Source: Actinoplanes octamycinicus
GTDB taxonomy: Bacteria; Actinomycetota; Actinomycetes; Mycobacteriales; Micromonosporaceae
DNA length: 64,000 bases
Direction: 5' to 3'
Assembly (NCBI RefSeq): GCF_014205225.1
Contig: NZ_JACHNB010000001.1
Span: forward strand, 3,019,501-3,083,500
Positions 8,830-17,160 of this stretch are shown here, piece after piece; the first letter of the stretch is position 1; the number at the start of each line of letters is the position of its first letter. Below the pieces are notes generated by a model. It made no database searches and had not been told where the DNA came from. It saw nothing but the letters and a program-made list of their open reading frames with translations. Position numbers and translations under genes: made by a program.

Positions 8830-9622
8830 GGACCTGGGCGCGGTGCTGCGCCGGGAGGCCGAGCGGCACGTGCCGGACAGCGACGCGATGATCGACCGGA
8901 TCAACCGGGCGCGGTTCGCCGCCACGCCGGTCCGGGCGTCGCGCCCTTTCCTCCGGTTCACCGGGCTGCGTCCGGTCGCCGCGGCCGCCGCGGTGGTGGC
9001 CACCCTGGTCGCCGGCTTCACCGGGATCCGGATCCTGACCGCTGACCGGCCGGACCGATCGCCGACCGCGACGACCAGCACCACCTCGGTGGCCCCGAGT
9101 TCCCGGCCGCCGCTGCCGCAGCCCAGCCGGTCGTCACCCGCCGGGAAGCCGGGACACACCAGCGACGGCGGCGGAGGCAAGCCGCACACCACCCGGACCA
9201 GCGCCGCGCCGCCCCCGCCGAGCTTCCGGCCGGTGTCCGGTTTCGTCAGCTCCGCCGGGGCGGTCAACGCGTACTCCACCGCCACCTGGGCGCAGAGCGA
9301 CGTGACGCTCACCACGTCCGAGCCGACCACCGCGCTGGACCTGGCGATCAGCGTGGCCCGCACCGACGGCGTGCGCACCACCGGCAGCTGGAGCACCATC
9401 CCGGCCGAGATGATCACGATCGCGGTCACCGAGGAGAAGGACGCGCTGATCTACCGGTTCACCCTCCGGCCGGGCGGCACGCTGGCTCCCGGCCGGTATG
9501 TCTTCGCCGCCCAGTACGAGCACGCCGCCGGCCGACGCGACCCCGGCGCCGACCGCTACGGCGCGATCGCCTCGGCGACCGACCGGAGAGTGGAGGTCAC
9601 CGGGGCCTTCACCACGAGCTGA
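8822..9622 (+). CDS. Membrane-anchored putative anti-sigma partner of the upstream sigma factor
   Basis: Encodes 266 residues. About 45 residues are cytoplasmic at the N-terminus (GEDLGAVLRREAERHVPDS), followed by one membrane helix at about 50-70, a Ser/Thr/Pro linker and an extracellular domain of about 150 residues. The start overlaps the sigma gene and has GGAGGTCACC upstream. Topology and coupling match sigma/anti-sigma pairs in Actinoplanes and Streptomyces. No zinc-binding HxxxCxxC motif is seen, so it is not a classical ZAS protein, and the extracellular part matches nothing I know. The anti-sigma role is inferred from context. Confidence 0.65.
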   Translation: MGEDLGAVLRREAERHVPDSDAMIDRINRARFAATPVRASRPFLRFTGLRPVAAAAAVVATLVAGFTGIRILTADRPDRSPTATTSTTSVAPSSRPPLPQPSRSSPAGKPGHTSDGGGGKPHTTRTSAAPPPPSFRPVSGFVSSAGAVNAYSTATWAQSDVTLTTSEPTTALDLAISVARTDGVRTTGSWSTIPAEMITIAVTEEKDALIYRFTLRPGGTLAPGRYVFAAQYEHAAGRRDPGADRYGAIASATDRRVEVTGAFTTS

Positions 9623-9694
9623 GCCCGCTGGTCACTTCCGGTCCGCTGGTTCCCGCGACCGCCGCTTTCCGGTACGGCCGCGGCGCCCGCGTGG

Positions 9695-10201
9695 TCAGCT
9701 CGTCGGTCCGAAGCCGCTGTCCGCGCAGACCTGCGCCATGTCGGCGGCGGCCGCGCTGACCGCCGCGACCGCGTCCGGCTCTCCCGGCGTGCCCTGTGCG
9801 GCCACCGCCTTCTGGTACGCCTGAGCCAGCCGTGCCGCCGCGTCCGCGACCGGAGCGTCCGCCGTCCCGCTGACGCCCACGATCCCGTGGACCACCCCCG
9901 CCTGCATCAGCGACGCGTCCCCGATCGCCACGGCCAACGCCCGGCAGGTGAGCAGCCCGGGCGGCTCGTCGACCGGCGCCGACCCGCCGGCCGCACCCGG
10001 CCCGGCGAAGGCCGAGGTGGCGGCGGCGCCCGGTCCGGCCGGCGCCGAGCCGGTCCAGCCCGGTCCGGCCGGTGCCGAGTCACCGCCCGTGCTCGGCGCG
10101 ATCGGAGCCGCGAGCTCCGGCGTCGACGAGCCGCAGCCGGATCCGCCGCCGGCCAGCCCAGCAGCCACGGCAAAGGCGATGAAGCGGGTGAATCGTGCCA
10201 T
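9695..10201 (-). CDS. Putative lipoprotein, unknown function
   Basis: Encodes 168 residues. A signal peptide MARFTRFIAFAVAAGLAGG leads to GSGC, an imperfect lipobox with Cys23. A Gly/Pro/Ala-rich linker (30-75) precedes a helical domain with two cysteines (LLTCRALAVAIGD and MAQVCADSGFG) that may form a disulfide. On its coding strand TAACGT lies six bases before the ATG, so it is probably leaderless, and that element contains the stop codon of the upstream GNAT gene. Function unknown. Confidence 0.65.
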   Translation of the reverse strand: MARFTRFIAFAVAAGLAGGGSGCGSSTPELAAPIAPSTGGDSAPAGPGWTGSAPAGPGAAATSAFAGPGAAGGSAPVDEPPGLLTCRALAVAIGDASLMQAGVVHGIVGVSGTADAPVADAAARLAQAYQKAVAAQGTPGEPDAVAAVSAAAADMAQVCADSGFGPTS

Positions 10202-10210
10202 TCGTCCACG

Positions 10211-10687
10211 TTACGGCCTCGGGTGCGATCCGGGGTCGTGGGGGAGCGGAACGCCGGTGAGGGTGTGGACGAAGCGACGCGCCTGCTCGTGGGTGTCGGC
10301 GTAACCCAGGCTCTCGTAGAACTGATGCGCGGTGTGCCGCTCCCGGCTGCTGGTCACCTCGATGAACAGGCAGCCCGCCGCCCGGGCCCGCTCCTCGGCC
10401 GCCGCCATCAGCGCCCGGCCCGCCCCGCGCCGGCGGCTCTCGGCGTCCACCACGAGCGCCACCAGCCGGGCGAACTTCCCGGTCACCTCGATGATCGGAG
10501 TCACGTGCAGGGCGGCCACCCCGGCCAGCACCCCGTCGTCGTCCGCGCCGAGCAGGAAGCTGGCCGGGTCGTCCAGCCAGTAGCTCAGCCGGTGCCGGAC
10601 GTCCCGCAGGCTGGACGGGAACCCGAGCTGCTCGAGCAGAATCGCCAGCCGCGGCGCGTCCCCCTGATGGATCGGCCGGATGTGCAC
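10211..10687 (-). CDS. GNAT-family N-acetyltransferase
   Basis: Encodes 158 residues, the standard single-domain GNAT length. The acetyl-CoA pyrophosphate-binding loop is SRRRGAGRALMAAAEERA, with the beta-4 strand FARLVALVVDAE before it and FYESLGYADTH as the C-terminal motif. It is a cytoplasmic acetyltransferase of unknown substrate. The GTG start has TAACGT seven bases upstream on the coding strand, consistent with a leaderless transcript. The lipoprotein gene follows at 9 bases on the same strand. Confidence 0.88.
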   Translation of the reverse strand: MHIRPIHQGDAPRLAILLEQLGFPSSLRDVRHRLSYWLDDPASFLLGADDDGVLAGVAALHVTPIIEVTGKFARLVALVVDAESRRRGAGRALMAAAEERARAAGCLFIEVTSSRERHTAHQFYESLGYADTHEQARRFVHTLTGVPLPHDPGSHPRP

Positions 10688-10700
10688 GCCGAGAACGTTA
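10688..10700 (-). promoter_or_regulatory. Leaderless -10 element of the GNAT gene
   Basis: On the minus strand TAACGT (plus 10695-10700) ends seven bases before the GTG at 10687. Confidence 0.45.
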
Positions 10701-10776
10701 CGACCGCCACCGCACTCCGTCCCCGGAACGAGGTCACCACGCGCGCGTGACGGAGGCGTACGCCAAGGGAAATGAC

Positions 10777-10803
10777 GCGGGCCCGGTCCGAGGACCGGGC
10801 CCG
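10777..10803 (-). terminator. Terminator of the first L,D-transpeptidase gene
   Basis: CGGGCCCGGTCC pairs with GGACCGGGCCCG around a loop of only a few bases, 25 bases past the transpeptidase stop. On the minus strand TCATTTCC follows. Confidence 0.8.
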
Positions 10804-10827
10804 TGCCGAAGCGGGGCGAAGGTCAGC

Positions 10828-12081
10828 TCAGAGGTAGCTGCCCTTCTTGTACTCCTCGTAGCTCAGGCTCCAGTCGGTCCAGCCGTTCCCGTTCTTCAGC
10901 TTCTCCTCGGTGCCGGAGACGGTGATCGGGTCGCCCATCATGGTGCGCTGGAACAGCCAGGCGCCCATCGCCTCGGAGACGTTGACGCAGCCGTGCGACA
11001 CGTTGACCCGGCCCTGCTTGCCCTCGGACCACGGGGCGGCGTGGATGAACTGGCCGCTGTAGGTGATCCGCTGGGCGTAGTCGATCGGGGTCTTGTAACC
11101 GCCGGTCGGGTCGGTGTCGGTGGTGTCGAAGACGGTGTGCTCCTTCTTCTCCATCACCACCATGGTGCCGCTGGACGACGGGGTGCTCGGTTTGCCCAGG
11201 CTGACCGGGATCGTGTTGATCGTCTTGCCGTCCTGCTTGACCGTCATCTTCTTGGTCTTGTTGGAGACCGTCATGACGAACGAGCGGCCGATCTTCAGGT
11301 CGACGGTGAGGTCGGAGCGGCCGTACCACCCGTCGCCCATCTTCACGCCCTTGAGCTGGACCTTGTAGAAAACCTTCGAGTGCGCCTTCCAGAACACCTT
11401 GGGCCGGAAGTGCACCTCGGTGGGGCTGATCCAGCGCCAGGTGCCCTCCTGCGCGGGCGTGGCGGTGACCACCATCCGGCGCTCGACCTCACCCCGGTAC
11501 TTCTCCGGGATGGCGCGGCCGAACTTGATGATCAGCGGCATGCCGACGCCGACCGTGTTGCCGTCGCCGAGGAAGCTGGTGATGCGGACCAGGTTGGCCG
11601 GCTTCTTCATGGTGGTGAAGGTGCTGGTGACCGTGTTGTTCTTCCCCTCGGTCTCCGGGGTGGTGACGGTCACCGTGTACTTGCTGCCCCAGTCCATCGA
11701 CTCGGTCGGGTGCCAGACGCTCTTGTCCTTGTCGACGGTGCCCTTGACCTCGTCGCCTTTGGCGTCGGTCACCTTGACCGTGGTGTTCTCCGGGTCGTCG
11801 CTGGTGAAGCTGACGTCGGACCAGGCCTCGACGCCGGTGGCCGCGGCTTTCGGCGAGGTGACCTCGGCGGTGTCGGGCAGCGGGGCGGCGGATGGGGACT
11901 CGGACGCGGCGCCGGCGGCGTTGTCGCTGCCGCCCTGCCAGGACGGCGACTTGCTGCTGCTGCACGCGGCGGTGACGAGCAGACTGCCCGCCAGCAGCGC
12001 GACCAGCGCCGCCCGCATCCGGCGGCGACCGCGACCGGCCGGCTGGCTCAGCTCGGTCGGCTGGACTCCTTCGATCTGCAT
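10828..12081 (-). CDS. L,D-transpeptidase with Ig-like domains, lipoprotein
   Basis: Encodes 417 residues from an ATG with GAGGGG six bases upstream; an earlier in-frame ATG lacks such a signal. By family knowledge these enzymes make 3-3 crosslinks in peptidoglycan on the outer face of the membrane. A basic N-terminus and hydrophobic segment end in the lipobox LVTAAC. Two Ig-like domains (about 60-250) precede the YkuD catalytic domain, which carries HAAPWSEGKQG and SHGCVNVS with the nucleophilic Cys. A paralogue lies just upstream on the same strand, 147 bp away, with its own signals. Confidence 0.93.
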   Translation of the reverse strand: MQIEGVQPTELSQPAGRGRRRMRAALVALLAGSLLVTAACSSSKSPSWQGGSDNAAGAASESPSAAPLPDTAEVTSPKAAATGVEAWSDVSFTSDDPENTTVKVTDAKGDEVKGTVDKDKSVWHPTESMDWGSKYTVTVTTPETEGKNNTVTSTFTTMKKPANLVRITSFLGDGNTVGVGMPLIIKFGRAIPEKYRGEVERRMVVTATPAQEGTWRWISPTEVHFRPKVFWKAHSKVFYKVQLKGVKMGDGWYGRSDLTVDLKIGRSFVMTVSNKTKKMTVKQDGKTINTIPVSLGKPSTPSSSGTMVVMEKKEHTVFDTTDTDPTGGYKTPIDYAQRITYSGQFIHAAPWSEGKQGRVNVSHGCVNVSEAMGAWLFQRTMMGDPITVSGTEEKLKNGNGWTDWSLSYEEYKKGSYL

Positions 12082-12228
12082 GGTCCCCTCACGGCGTCGT
12101 TTCTCCCCGGCGCCCAATACTGCTCCACAAATGCCAGTTGACCAATCCCGGATTCGTGCCGGGACTCACTGGATGCCCTATCGGTGTGATCCCGAAAACA
12201 CTGAATTCCCGGGCCCGCCGGAGCCGGG

Positions 12229-13467
12229 TCAGCCGAGCCCGGCCGGCACCGGCAGGGCACTGCCCTCGGCGAACTTCTCCCAGCTCACGTTCCAGGGCGT
12301 CCAGCCGTTGCCGTAGTCCAGCTTGTCCTCGGTGCCCTGCACCGTGACCGGGTCGCCGACCAGGGTCTTGTCGAACAGCCAGCGGGCGTTCGACGGCGAG
12401 ACATTGACACATCCGTGCGACACGTTCCGGCGACCTTGAGCACCGGTGGACCACGGGGCGGAGTGAATGTACTGACCGCTCCAGGTCAGCCGCTGCGCGT
12501 AGTCGATCGGGGTCTTGTAGCCGTTCTCCGGGTCGGTGTCGGTGGTGTCGAACACGGTGTGCGACATCTTCTCGATGATCACCATGGTGCCGCTGGACGA
12601 CGGGGTGCTGGTCTTGCCCAGGCTGACCGGCATGGTTTTGACCGTCTCGCCGTCCCGCAGCACGGTCATCTTCTTGGTCTTGTTGTCGACCTTCATCTCG
12701 AACCTGCGGCCGATCTTGGCGGTCGCCGACCGGTCCTTGTCGCCGTAGAGGTTCTTGCCGGTGGGCAGGCCACCGACCGCGATCCGCACGCTGATCGTGG
12801 TGCCGGTCTGCCAGAACTCCGGGGCGCGGTAGTACGCCTGGGTGCCGCTGGAGGTCCAGGACCAGGTGCCCGGCTGGGCCGGTGTGGTGGTCACGAACAT
12901 CCGCTTCTGCACCGCGGCCCGGTCGGCCTTCTTGATCCCCGGGCTGAACTCCACCACCACCGGCATCGCCACGCCGTACGTGTGGTCGTCGAAGAGGTAG
13001 AGGCCGGTGCCGGTGCGGTGGGCCGGCGCGCCCATCGTGGTGAAGCTGGTCCTCGCCGTGGTGGTGGAGCCGTCGGTGGCGGTGGCGGTGACCTCGGCCG
13101 CGTACTTCTCGCTGATCTTGAGGGTCTTGCCGGGCACCCACGCCGACTTGTCCTCGCGGAGCTGGCCGGCCACCGCCTTGCCCTTGCTGTCGGTGAGCTT
13201 GACCGAGGTGACCTCGCCGTTGCCGACCTTGAGGCCGATCTCGGCGCTGGTCGGCACGTTCTTCTTGCCGGCGGCCGGGGTGATGCTCAGCGTCGCCGGG
13301 CCGGTGGGCTGGGTGGTGGTGCTCTCCGGGACGGCGGACGTGGCCGGGCCGGCGCTGGCCGCCAGGGCCGGCTCGCCGAGCGCCGGTTCGTCGTCACCAC
13401 ACGCCGCGAGCGATCCGGTCACGGCCAGCGCCAGCAGCGCGGCCGCACAGCGGCGGAAGTCAACCAT
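12229..13467 (-). CDS. L,D-transpeptidase with Ig-like domains, lipoprotein (second paralogue)
   Basis: Encodes 412 residues. The lipobox is SLAAC at residues 18-22. Ig-like domains are followed by a YkuD domain with HSAPWSTGAQG and SHGCVNVS holding the catalytic Cys, then the LVGDPVTVQGTEDK block. It is closely related to the downstream copy across the catalytic domain (shared GTMV, HTVFDTTDTDP and GYKTPIDYAQR), while the N-terminal thirds have drifted. This points to tandem duplication followed by divergence. Both probably crosslink peptidoglycan at the cell surface, perhaps under different conditions. Confidence 0.93.
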   Translation of the reverse strand: MVDFRRCAAALLALAVTGSLAACGDDEPALGEPALAASAGPATSAVPESTTTQPTGPATLSITPAAGKKNVPTSAEIGLKVGNGEVTSVKLTDSKGKAVAGQLREDKSAWVPGKTLKISEKYAAEVTATATDGSTTTARTSFTTMGAPAHRTGTGLYLFDDHTYGVAMPVVVEFSPGIKKADRAAVQKRMFVTTTPAQPGTWSWTSSGTQAYYRAPEFWQTGTTISVRIAVGGLPTGKNLYGDKDRSATAKIGRRFEMKVDNKTKKMTVLRDGETVKTMPVSLGKTSTPSSSGTMVIIEKMSHTVFDTTDTDPENGYKTPIDYAQRLTWSGQYIHSAPWSTGAQGRRNVSHGCVNVSPSNARWLFDKTLVGDPVTVQGTEDKLDYGNGWTPWNVSWEKFAEGSALPVPAGLG

Positions 13468-13601
13468 CGTCAGCCCCGTTCTGAAGTTCTATGCGCAGAC
13501 ATACTGACGCACGGGAGCAAATCACGGGTCCCCCTCGAGAGCGTGATCCAGGCGATTTCGAGGATCTTCCGAGGCCGTGCTACCGTTTTCGTCGTTGCCA
13601 G

Positions 13602-13677
13602 GCGTCGCTAGCTCAACTGGCAGAGCAGCGGACTCTTAATCCGCGGGTTGTAGGTTCGAGTCCTACGCGACGCACCA
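13602..13677 (+). tRNA. tRNA-Lys (CTT), first copy
   Basis: Acceptor arms 13602-13608 and 13667-13673, anticodon CTT at 13635-13637 in the loop CTCTTAA, T arm GTAGG-TTCGAGT-CCTAC, discriminator A and encoded CCA at 13675-13677. The body is identical to the copy at 14745 apart from the acceptor stem. Confidence 0.97.
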
Positions 13678-13684
13678 GACGATC

Positions 13685-13718
13685 AAGGCCGCGACACCAT
13701 CCGGTGGGCGCGGCCTTT
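13685..13718 (+). terminator. Terminator after first tRNA-Lys
   Basis: AAGGCCGCG pairs with CGCGGCCTT around a 15-nt loop, ending in TTT, eight bases after the tRNA. Confidence 0.7.
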
Positions 13719-13734
13719 GTCGTGAGCAGCGGGT

Positions 13735-13745
13735 TAGGGTTGCCC
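13735..13745 (+). promoter_or_regulatory. Leaderless -10 element of the SEC-C protein gene
   Basis: TAGGGT at 13735-13740 lies five bases before the GTG at 13746, placed just after the tRNA terminator. Confidence 0.4.
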
Positions 13746-14708
13746 GTGCCTTCCGATACCAAGATCACACACGCGGATCTGGACGCCATCGCCGAGCGGG
13801 CCGACCGGCTCGACGACCCGTCGCCGCTGCTCGCCGAGCTGGTCGAGGCGGTCGAGCAGGACCGGCTCGCCGACCCGGCGGACGCCGCGCACGCGCTGCT
13901 GCTGGCCGCCGAGCTGGCCGAGGCCACCGGCGACCTGCCGGCCGCGCTGGGTTTCGCCGAGCGCGCCGCGGCGGTCCCCGCGGCGGACGGGTTCGCCCGG
14001 GCCTGTCTCGCCGAGCTGCTGGTCAAGTCCGGCCGGGAGGCCGACGGGCGGGCCGCGTTCGAGGCGGTCCGGCCGGAGCTGCTGCACGACCCGGTGGCCC
14101 CGTCGTACCTGGCGGACACGCTCGTCGCCTGCGGCCTGGGCGCCGTCGCGGAGGAGTGGCTGACCGACGCGGTCCGGTCGCTGACCGAGGGCGGCGGGAC
14201 CGGCGCCGACCGGGTCGAGCAGCTCTACGAGCTGGTCAAGGAGCGGCACCGGGTGCGCGAGGAGCTGGAGCTCGGGCACGACGACCTGGACGACCTCTAC
14301 CACGAGCTGGAGTCGGCGGTCGAGGCTCCGGGCCCGGACGACGCCCGCTCGGTGCTGTTCTGGCCGGAGCCGGAGCTGGCCGCGCTGCTGGCCCGCTGGC
14401 CGGAGCGCGCCGACATGTACGGGGCGGACTGGGACGAGCACCGGGCCGTCCTGGAGCGGGCGCTGGCCGGCTGGTCCGCGACCGGCGTGATCGACCTCGG
14501 CCTGCTCGTCGGCTCGATGGACGGCCTGCTCGCCTTCGCCGCCGCCGAGGACCTCGATCCGGCGGCCCAGGAGACCCACGCCGGCTACGCGGACGAGGTC
14601 GCCGACACCACCGGCGCGGTGGGATGGCCCCCGCCGCGCAACGCCCCGTGCTGGTGCGGCTCCGGTGCGAAGTACAAGAAGTGCTGCCTCCCCCGCTCGC
14701 GGGGCTGA
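13746..14708 (+). CDS. SEC-C motif protein with TPR-like helical repeats
   Basis: Encodes 320 residues. The frame is open through the tRNA upstream, but the GTG at 13746 is the first start after the tRNA terminator and has TAGGGT five bases before it. Residues 1-150 are Ala/Leu-rich helical pairs resembling tetratricopeptide repeats (LLLAAELAEATGDLPAALGF). The C-terminus carries the zinc-binding SEC-C motif CWCGSGAKYKKCC, as in the SecA tail and many stand-alone proteins. The motif usually binds zinc and mediates protein or ribosome contacts. The cellular role is unknown. It sits alone between two tRNA-Lys genes. Confidence 0.82.
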   Translation: MPSDTKITHADLDAIAERADRLDDPSPLLAELVEAVEQDRLADPADAAHALLLAAELAEATGDLPAALGFAERAAAVPAADGFARACLAELLVKSGREADGRAAFEAVRPELLHDPVAPSYLADTLVACGLGAVAEEWLTDAVRSLTEGGGTGADRVEQLYELVKERHRVREELELGHDDLDDLYHELESAVEAPGPDDARSVLFWPEPELAALLARWPERADMYGADWDEHRAVLERALAGWSATGVIDLGLLVGSMDGLLAFAAAEDLDPAAQETHAGYADEVADTTGAVGWPPPRNAPCWCGSGAKYKKCCLPRSRG

Positions 14709-14744
14709 TTCCCCGGGTGTGCTAACGTTTCTCCTCGTTGGCAG

Positions 14745-14817
14745 GCGCTGCTAGCTCAACTGGCAGAGCAGCGGACTCTTAATCCGCGGGTTGTAGGTTC
14801 GAGTCCTACGCGGCGCA
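14745..14817 (+). tRNA. tRNA-Lys (CTT), second copy
   Basis: Acceptor arms 14745-14751 and 14810-14816 pair with one T-G wobble; anticodon CTT. The D, anticodon and T arms are identical to the copy at 13602. Unlike that copy, CCA is not encoded (the genome reads CAA after the discriminator A), so CCA must be added after transcription. Confidence 0.96.
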
Positions 14818-14824
14818 CAACATC

Positions 14825-14854
14825 CGAAAGGGCCCCTTGACCGGGGCCCTTTCG
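14825..14854 (+). terminator. Terminator after second tRNA-Lys
   Basis: CGAAAGGGCCCC pairs perfectly with GGGGCCCTTTCG around a 6-nt loop, seven bases after the tRNA. It may also end the small minus-strand gene that follows. Confidence 0.8.
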
Positions 14855-14875
14855 CCTTTCTCCGGCGGCCAGCAC

Positions 14876-15076
14876 TCAGCCGGTCACCAGGACCCGGTCC
14901 AGCGGGTTCAGGCAGACCACCGCCACCCGGCTGCAGAAGTCCTCGCACCCGGCGTCGTGCCGGTCCAGCCAGACCGCGCCGGCCAGGGTCTCGCCGCACA
15001 TCGCCGCGGTGTAATCGACCATCCGGGCCGGCTCGGCCGGCTCGTCGAGGTCGACGCTGAGGTCGGTTGGCGCCAT
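14876..15076 (-). CDS. Small cysteine-containing protein, unknown
   Basis: Encodes 66 residues with an acidic start (APTDLSVDLDEPAEP), then DYTAAMCGETLAGAVWLD and three further Cys in the C-terminal half. No signal peptide or membrane helix. GGGAG lies 11 bases before the ATG, a weak position. Codon use fits a real gene and the four cysteines could bind a metal, but I recognise no family. The about 190 bases beyond its start up to the GH9 gene show nothing else. Confidence 0.5.
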   Translation of the reverse strand: MAPTDLSVDLDEPAEPARMVDYTAAMCGETLAGAVWLDRHDAGCEDFCSRVAVVCLNPLDRVLVTG

Positions 15077-15263
15077 CGCGGATCACACTCCCGATCGTTC
15101 GTCCCGGTCGAGCCGCATCGGGCCGGGGCGGTCCGGCCGCCACCGTCCCGGCATCCCCGCCCGACGCGACTCATCCCGGAATACGCCTACGGTCGGTAAT
15201 CAGTTCACCGGTCCGGCCACAGTGGCATGTGGTTGGCACAGACGGACCGTCACCATGAGTGAT

Positions 15264-17057
15264 TCAGCGGACGAGCGCGAAGGCCAGCATGCCGGTCGCC
15301 GTGAAATCGATCGACGGCTCGTTGGTCGCGGACACCCGCATGTCGTCCACGTACTGCGCGTCCGGCCGGTCGAAGTCCGCATAGGACCCGGCCGAGCAGA
15401 GTGTGTCCGGGGTCGCCTGTTCCAGCGACTCCACCCGGTCGGCGGCGTTCGGCCCGTTCACCACGCCGCCGGTCATCGGCACCCCGGTCAGCGTGCCGAT
15501 CTGGTCGTGCGGGCAGCGCGGGAACGTCGCACCCGCCCCGATCACCAGGGACACGCCCCAGCCGTTGCGGCCCAGGGCCACGCTGCGCTGGGCGGTGGCG
15601 AAGTCCGCGTACCGGTCGTCGCCGGTCATCCGCCGGTAGAGCCCGGCGGTCGCCGCCCAGCCCAGCTGCCGGGCGGTGTAGTCGGGCCCGCCGCTGCCGG
15701 CCGCCGCGCCCATCGGGTCGGCGCCGGCCGCTGCGGCCGCCCGGTCCAGCCGGTCGCGCAGGTCGGCGGCGAGCGAGGGCTCCGGGGTGAGCCGGTACAG
15801 CTCGGCGGCGGCCAGCGCGTCCACGTCGTAGACGGTCAGCCCGTCGTCACCGCCGCCGGTGTCCTCCGCCCAGCGCGCCGCCTGCCCGGTCCAGTCCCCG
15901 GTCCGCCCGTCGCCGAGCGCGGTCCCGGCCAGCGCCAGCTCGGCGGCGCCCAGTGTCAGGTCGTCGGTCCAGCTCTCCTCCGGGTAGAACGAGCGCGGCA
16001 CGGTGGTGACCGGGTCGCCGTCGAACCCGGTGTCCGCCTGGCCGAGGATCGCGGCCGCGGTGTCCAGGTGGGACCGGGCCCGGTCCGGGTCGGCGGCCGC
16101 CTCGCGCTGGGCGGCCAGGGCGAACGCGGCGGCCACCCGCCCGGCCAGGTTCGGGCTGATCGGCTGTCCCGGCTCGGCGGCCCGGAACACCGGCCGGTAC
16201 CGCTGGTAGTAACGCCGGTCGCCGGGCTGCACCGCCAGCTCGTCGTCCGCCTCCGGCAGCCGCCACGCGTCATGGTCGCCGAGGAAGTGACCGTTCCCGG
16301 CCACCCCGACCTGGGTGTAGAGCACCCCGTCGCGGTACATCCGGCCCAGCCAGGCCAGCCCGTGCTCGATCTCGGCGGCCAGCGCCGGCGACGCCGGGCC
16401 GTCCCGCTGGACGATTTGCATGATCACCAGGGCATAGGCGGTGGTGTGGGTGAACTTGAGATAGTCGCCGGCGTCGAACCAGCCGCCGGACACGTCGGCC
16501 GTGTCCCCGGTGGACTCCAGTCCGGCGTCGTCGTCGGCCGGGGTGCGGTAGACCGTCGCGGCCTCGTCCGCCCGGTGCGCCGGCGACCGCTGCCAGGGGC
16601 CGTCGACCTGGTCCGGACCGTCCCGGTGGGCCTGGAAGTAATGCACCGCGCCGGTCACCAGGGGCGGGTAGAGCTGTGCGGCCGGGCCGATCCGGAACGG
16701 GGGAGAGGAGGCGTGGACGCGGTCGTTCAGGCGTACCCGGAAGGTGCCGGACCCGCGCAGAGCGGTGAGATCCAGCGGGTTGATCGCGCGATAGCGCGGA
16801 TTCCAGGCGCCCCGGCTGGGACCGGCGGTGACCCGCAGCACGGTGTCGCCGTCCTCGTCGACCACGGTGGCGGTCGCCCCGGCGGCGTCCTGCGGCGCCA
16901 GCAGCAACGCGATCTTGGTTTCGCCGGTGGTCCAGCCGACCTGGTCGACGCGGACCTGCGCGGTGGGCAGATCCGGTCGGGGCGCGTCGCACGCGGTGGT
17001 CAGCAGGACGAGCAGGAGCAGGGGCGGGCACCAGCGGCGGAGACTCACGAGGCGCAA
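15264..17057 (-). CDS. Glycoside hydrolase family 9 (endoglucanase-type) lipoprotein
   Basis: Encodes 597 residues. The signal peptide ends in the lipobox LLTTAC (Cys23). An N-terminal Ig-like CelD domain (about 30-125) precedes an (alpha/alpha)6 GH9 catalytic domain. Visible catalytic blocks are SGGWFDAGDYLKF with D195 and D198 near the base, and the C-terminal TNEPSIDFTA with the acid Glu. By family knowledge GH9 enzymes cleave beta-1,4-glucans by inversion. Being a lipoprotein without a carbohydrate-binding module, it probably acts on soluble oligosaccharides at the cell surface. Some GH9 members are exo-glucosaminidases or glucosidases, so the substrate is not certain. Confidence 0.9.
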   Translation of the reverse strand: MRLVSLRRWCPPLLLLVLLTTACDAPRPDLPTAQVRVDQVGWTTGETKIALLLAPQDAAGATATVVDEDGDTVLRVTAGPSRGAWNPRYRAINPLDLTALRGSGTFRVRLNDRVHASSPPFRIGPAAQLYPPLVTGAVHYFQAHRDGPDQVDGPWQRSPAHRADEAATVYRTPADDDAGLESTGDTADVSGGWFDAGDYLKFTHTTAYALVIMQIVQRDGPASPALAAEIEHGLAWLGRMYRDGVLYTQVGVAGNGHFLGDHDAWRLPEADDELAVQPGDRRYYQRYRPVFRAAEPGQPISPNLAGRVAAAFALAAQREAAADPDRARSHLDTAAAILGQADTGFDGDPVTTVPRSFYPEESWTDDLTLGAAELALAGTALGDGRTGDWTGQAARWAEDTGGGDDGLTVYDVDALAAAELYRLTPEPSLAADLRDRLDRAAAAAGADPMGAAAGSGGPDYTARQLGWAATAGLYRRMTGDDRYADFATAQRSVALGRNGWGVSLVIGAGATFPRCPHDQIGTLTGVPMTGGVVNGPNAADRVESLEQATPDTLCSAGSYADFDRPDAQYVDDMRVSATNEPSIDFTATGMLAFALVR

Positions 17058-17147
17058 GCCTCACCGAACGGGCGATCACCCGGACGTACCCGGTGTGCGG
17101 CAAAGATCTGACAGTTGGCTGTGAGCGGGTCGCCGCCGGCGAGGACG

Positions 17148-17160
17148 TATCGTCGGCGCC
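17148..17160 (+). promoter_or_regulatory. Leaderless -10 element of the FMN reductase gene
   Basis: TATCGT at 17148-17153 ends seven bases before the ATG at 17161; no ribosome-binding site. Confidence 0.45.

Noticed and set aside
13491..13745. Extended N-terminus of the SEC-C protein across tRNA-Lys
   Set aside because: It would translate a tRNA gene and its terminator; GTG 13746 with its own -10 element is better.
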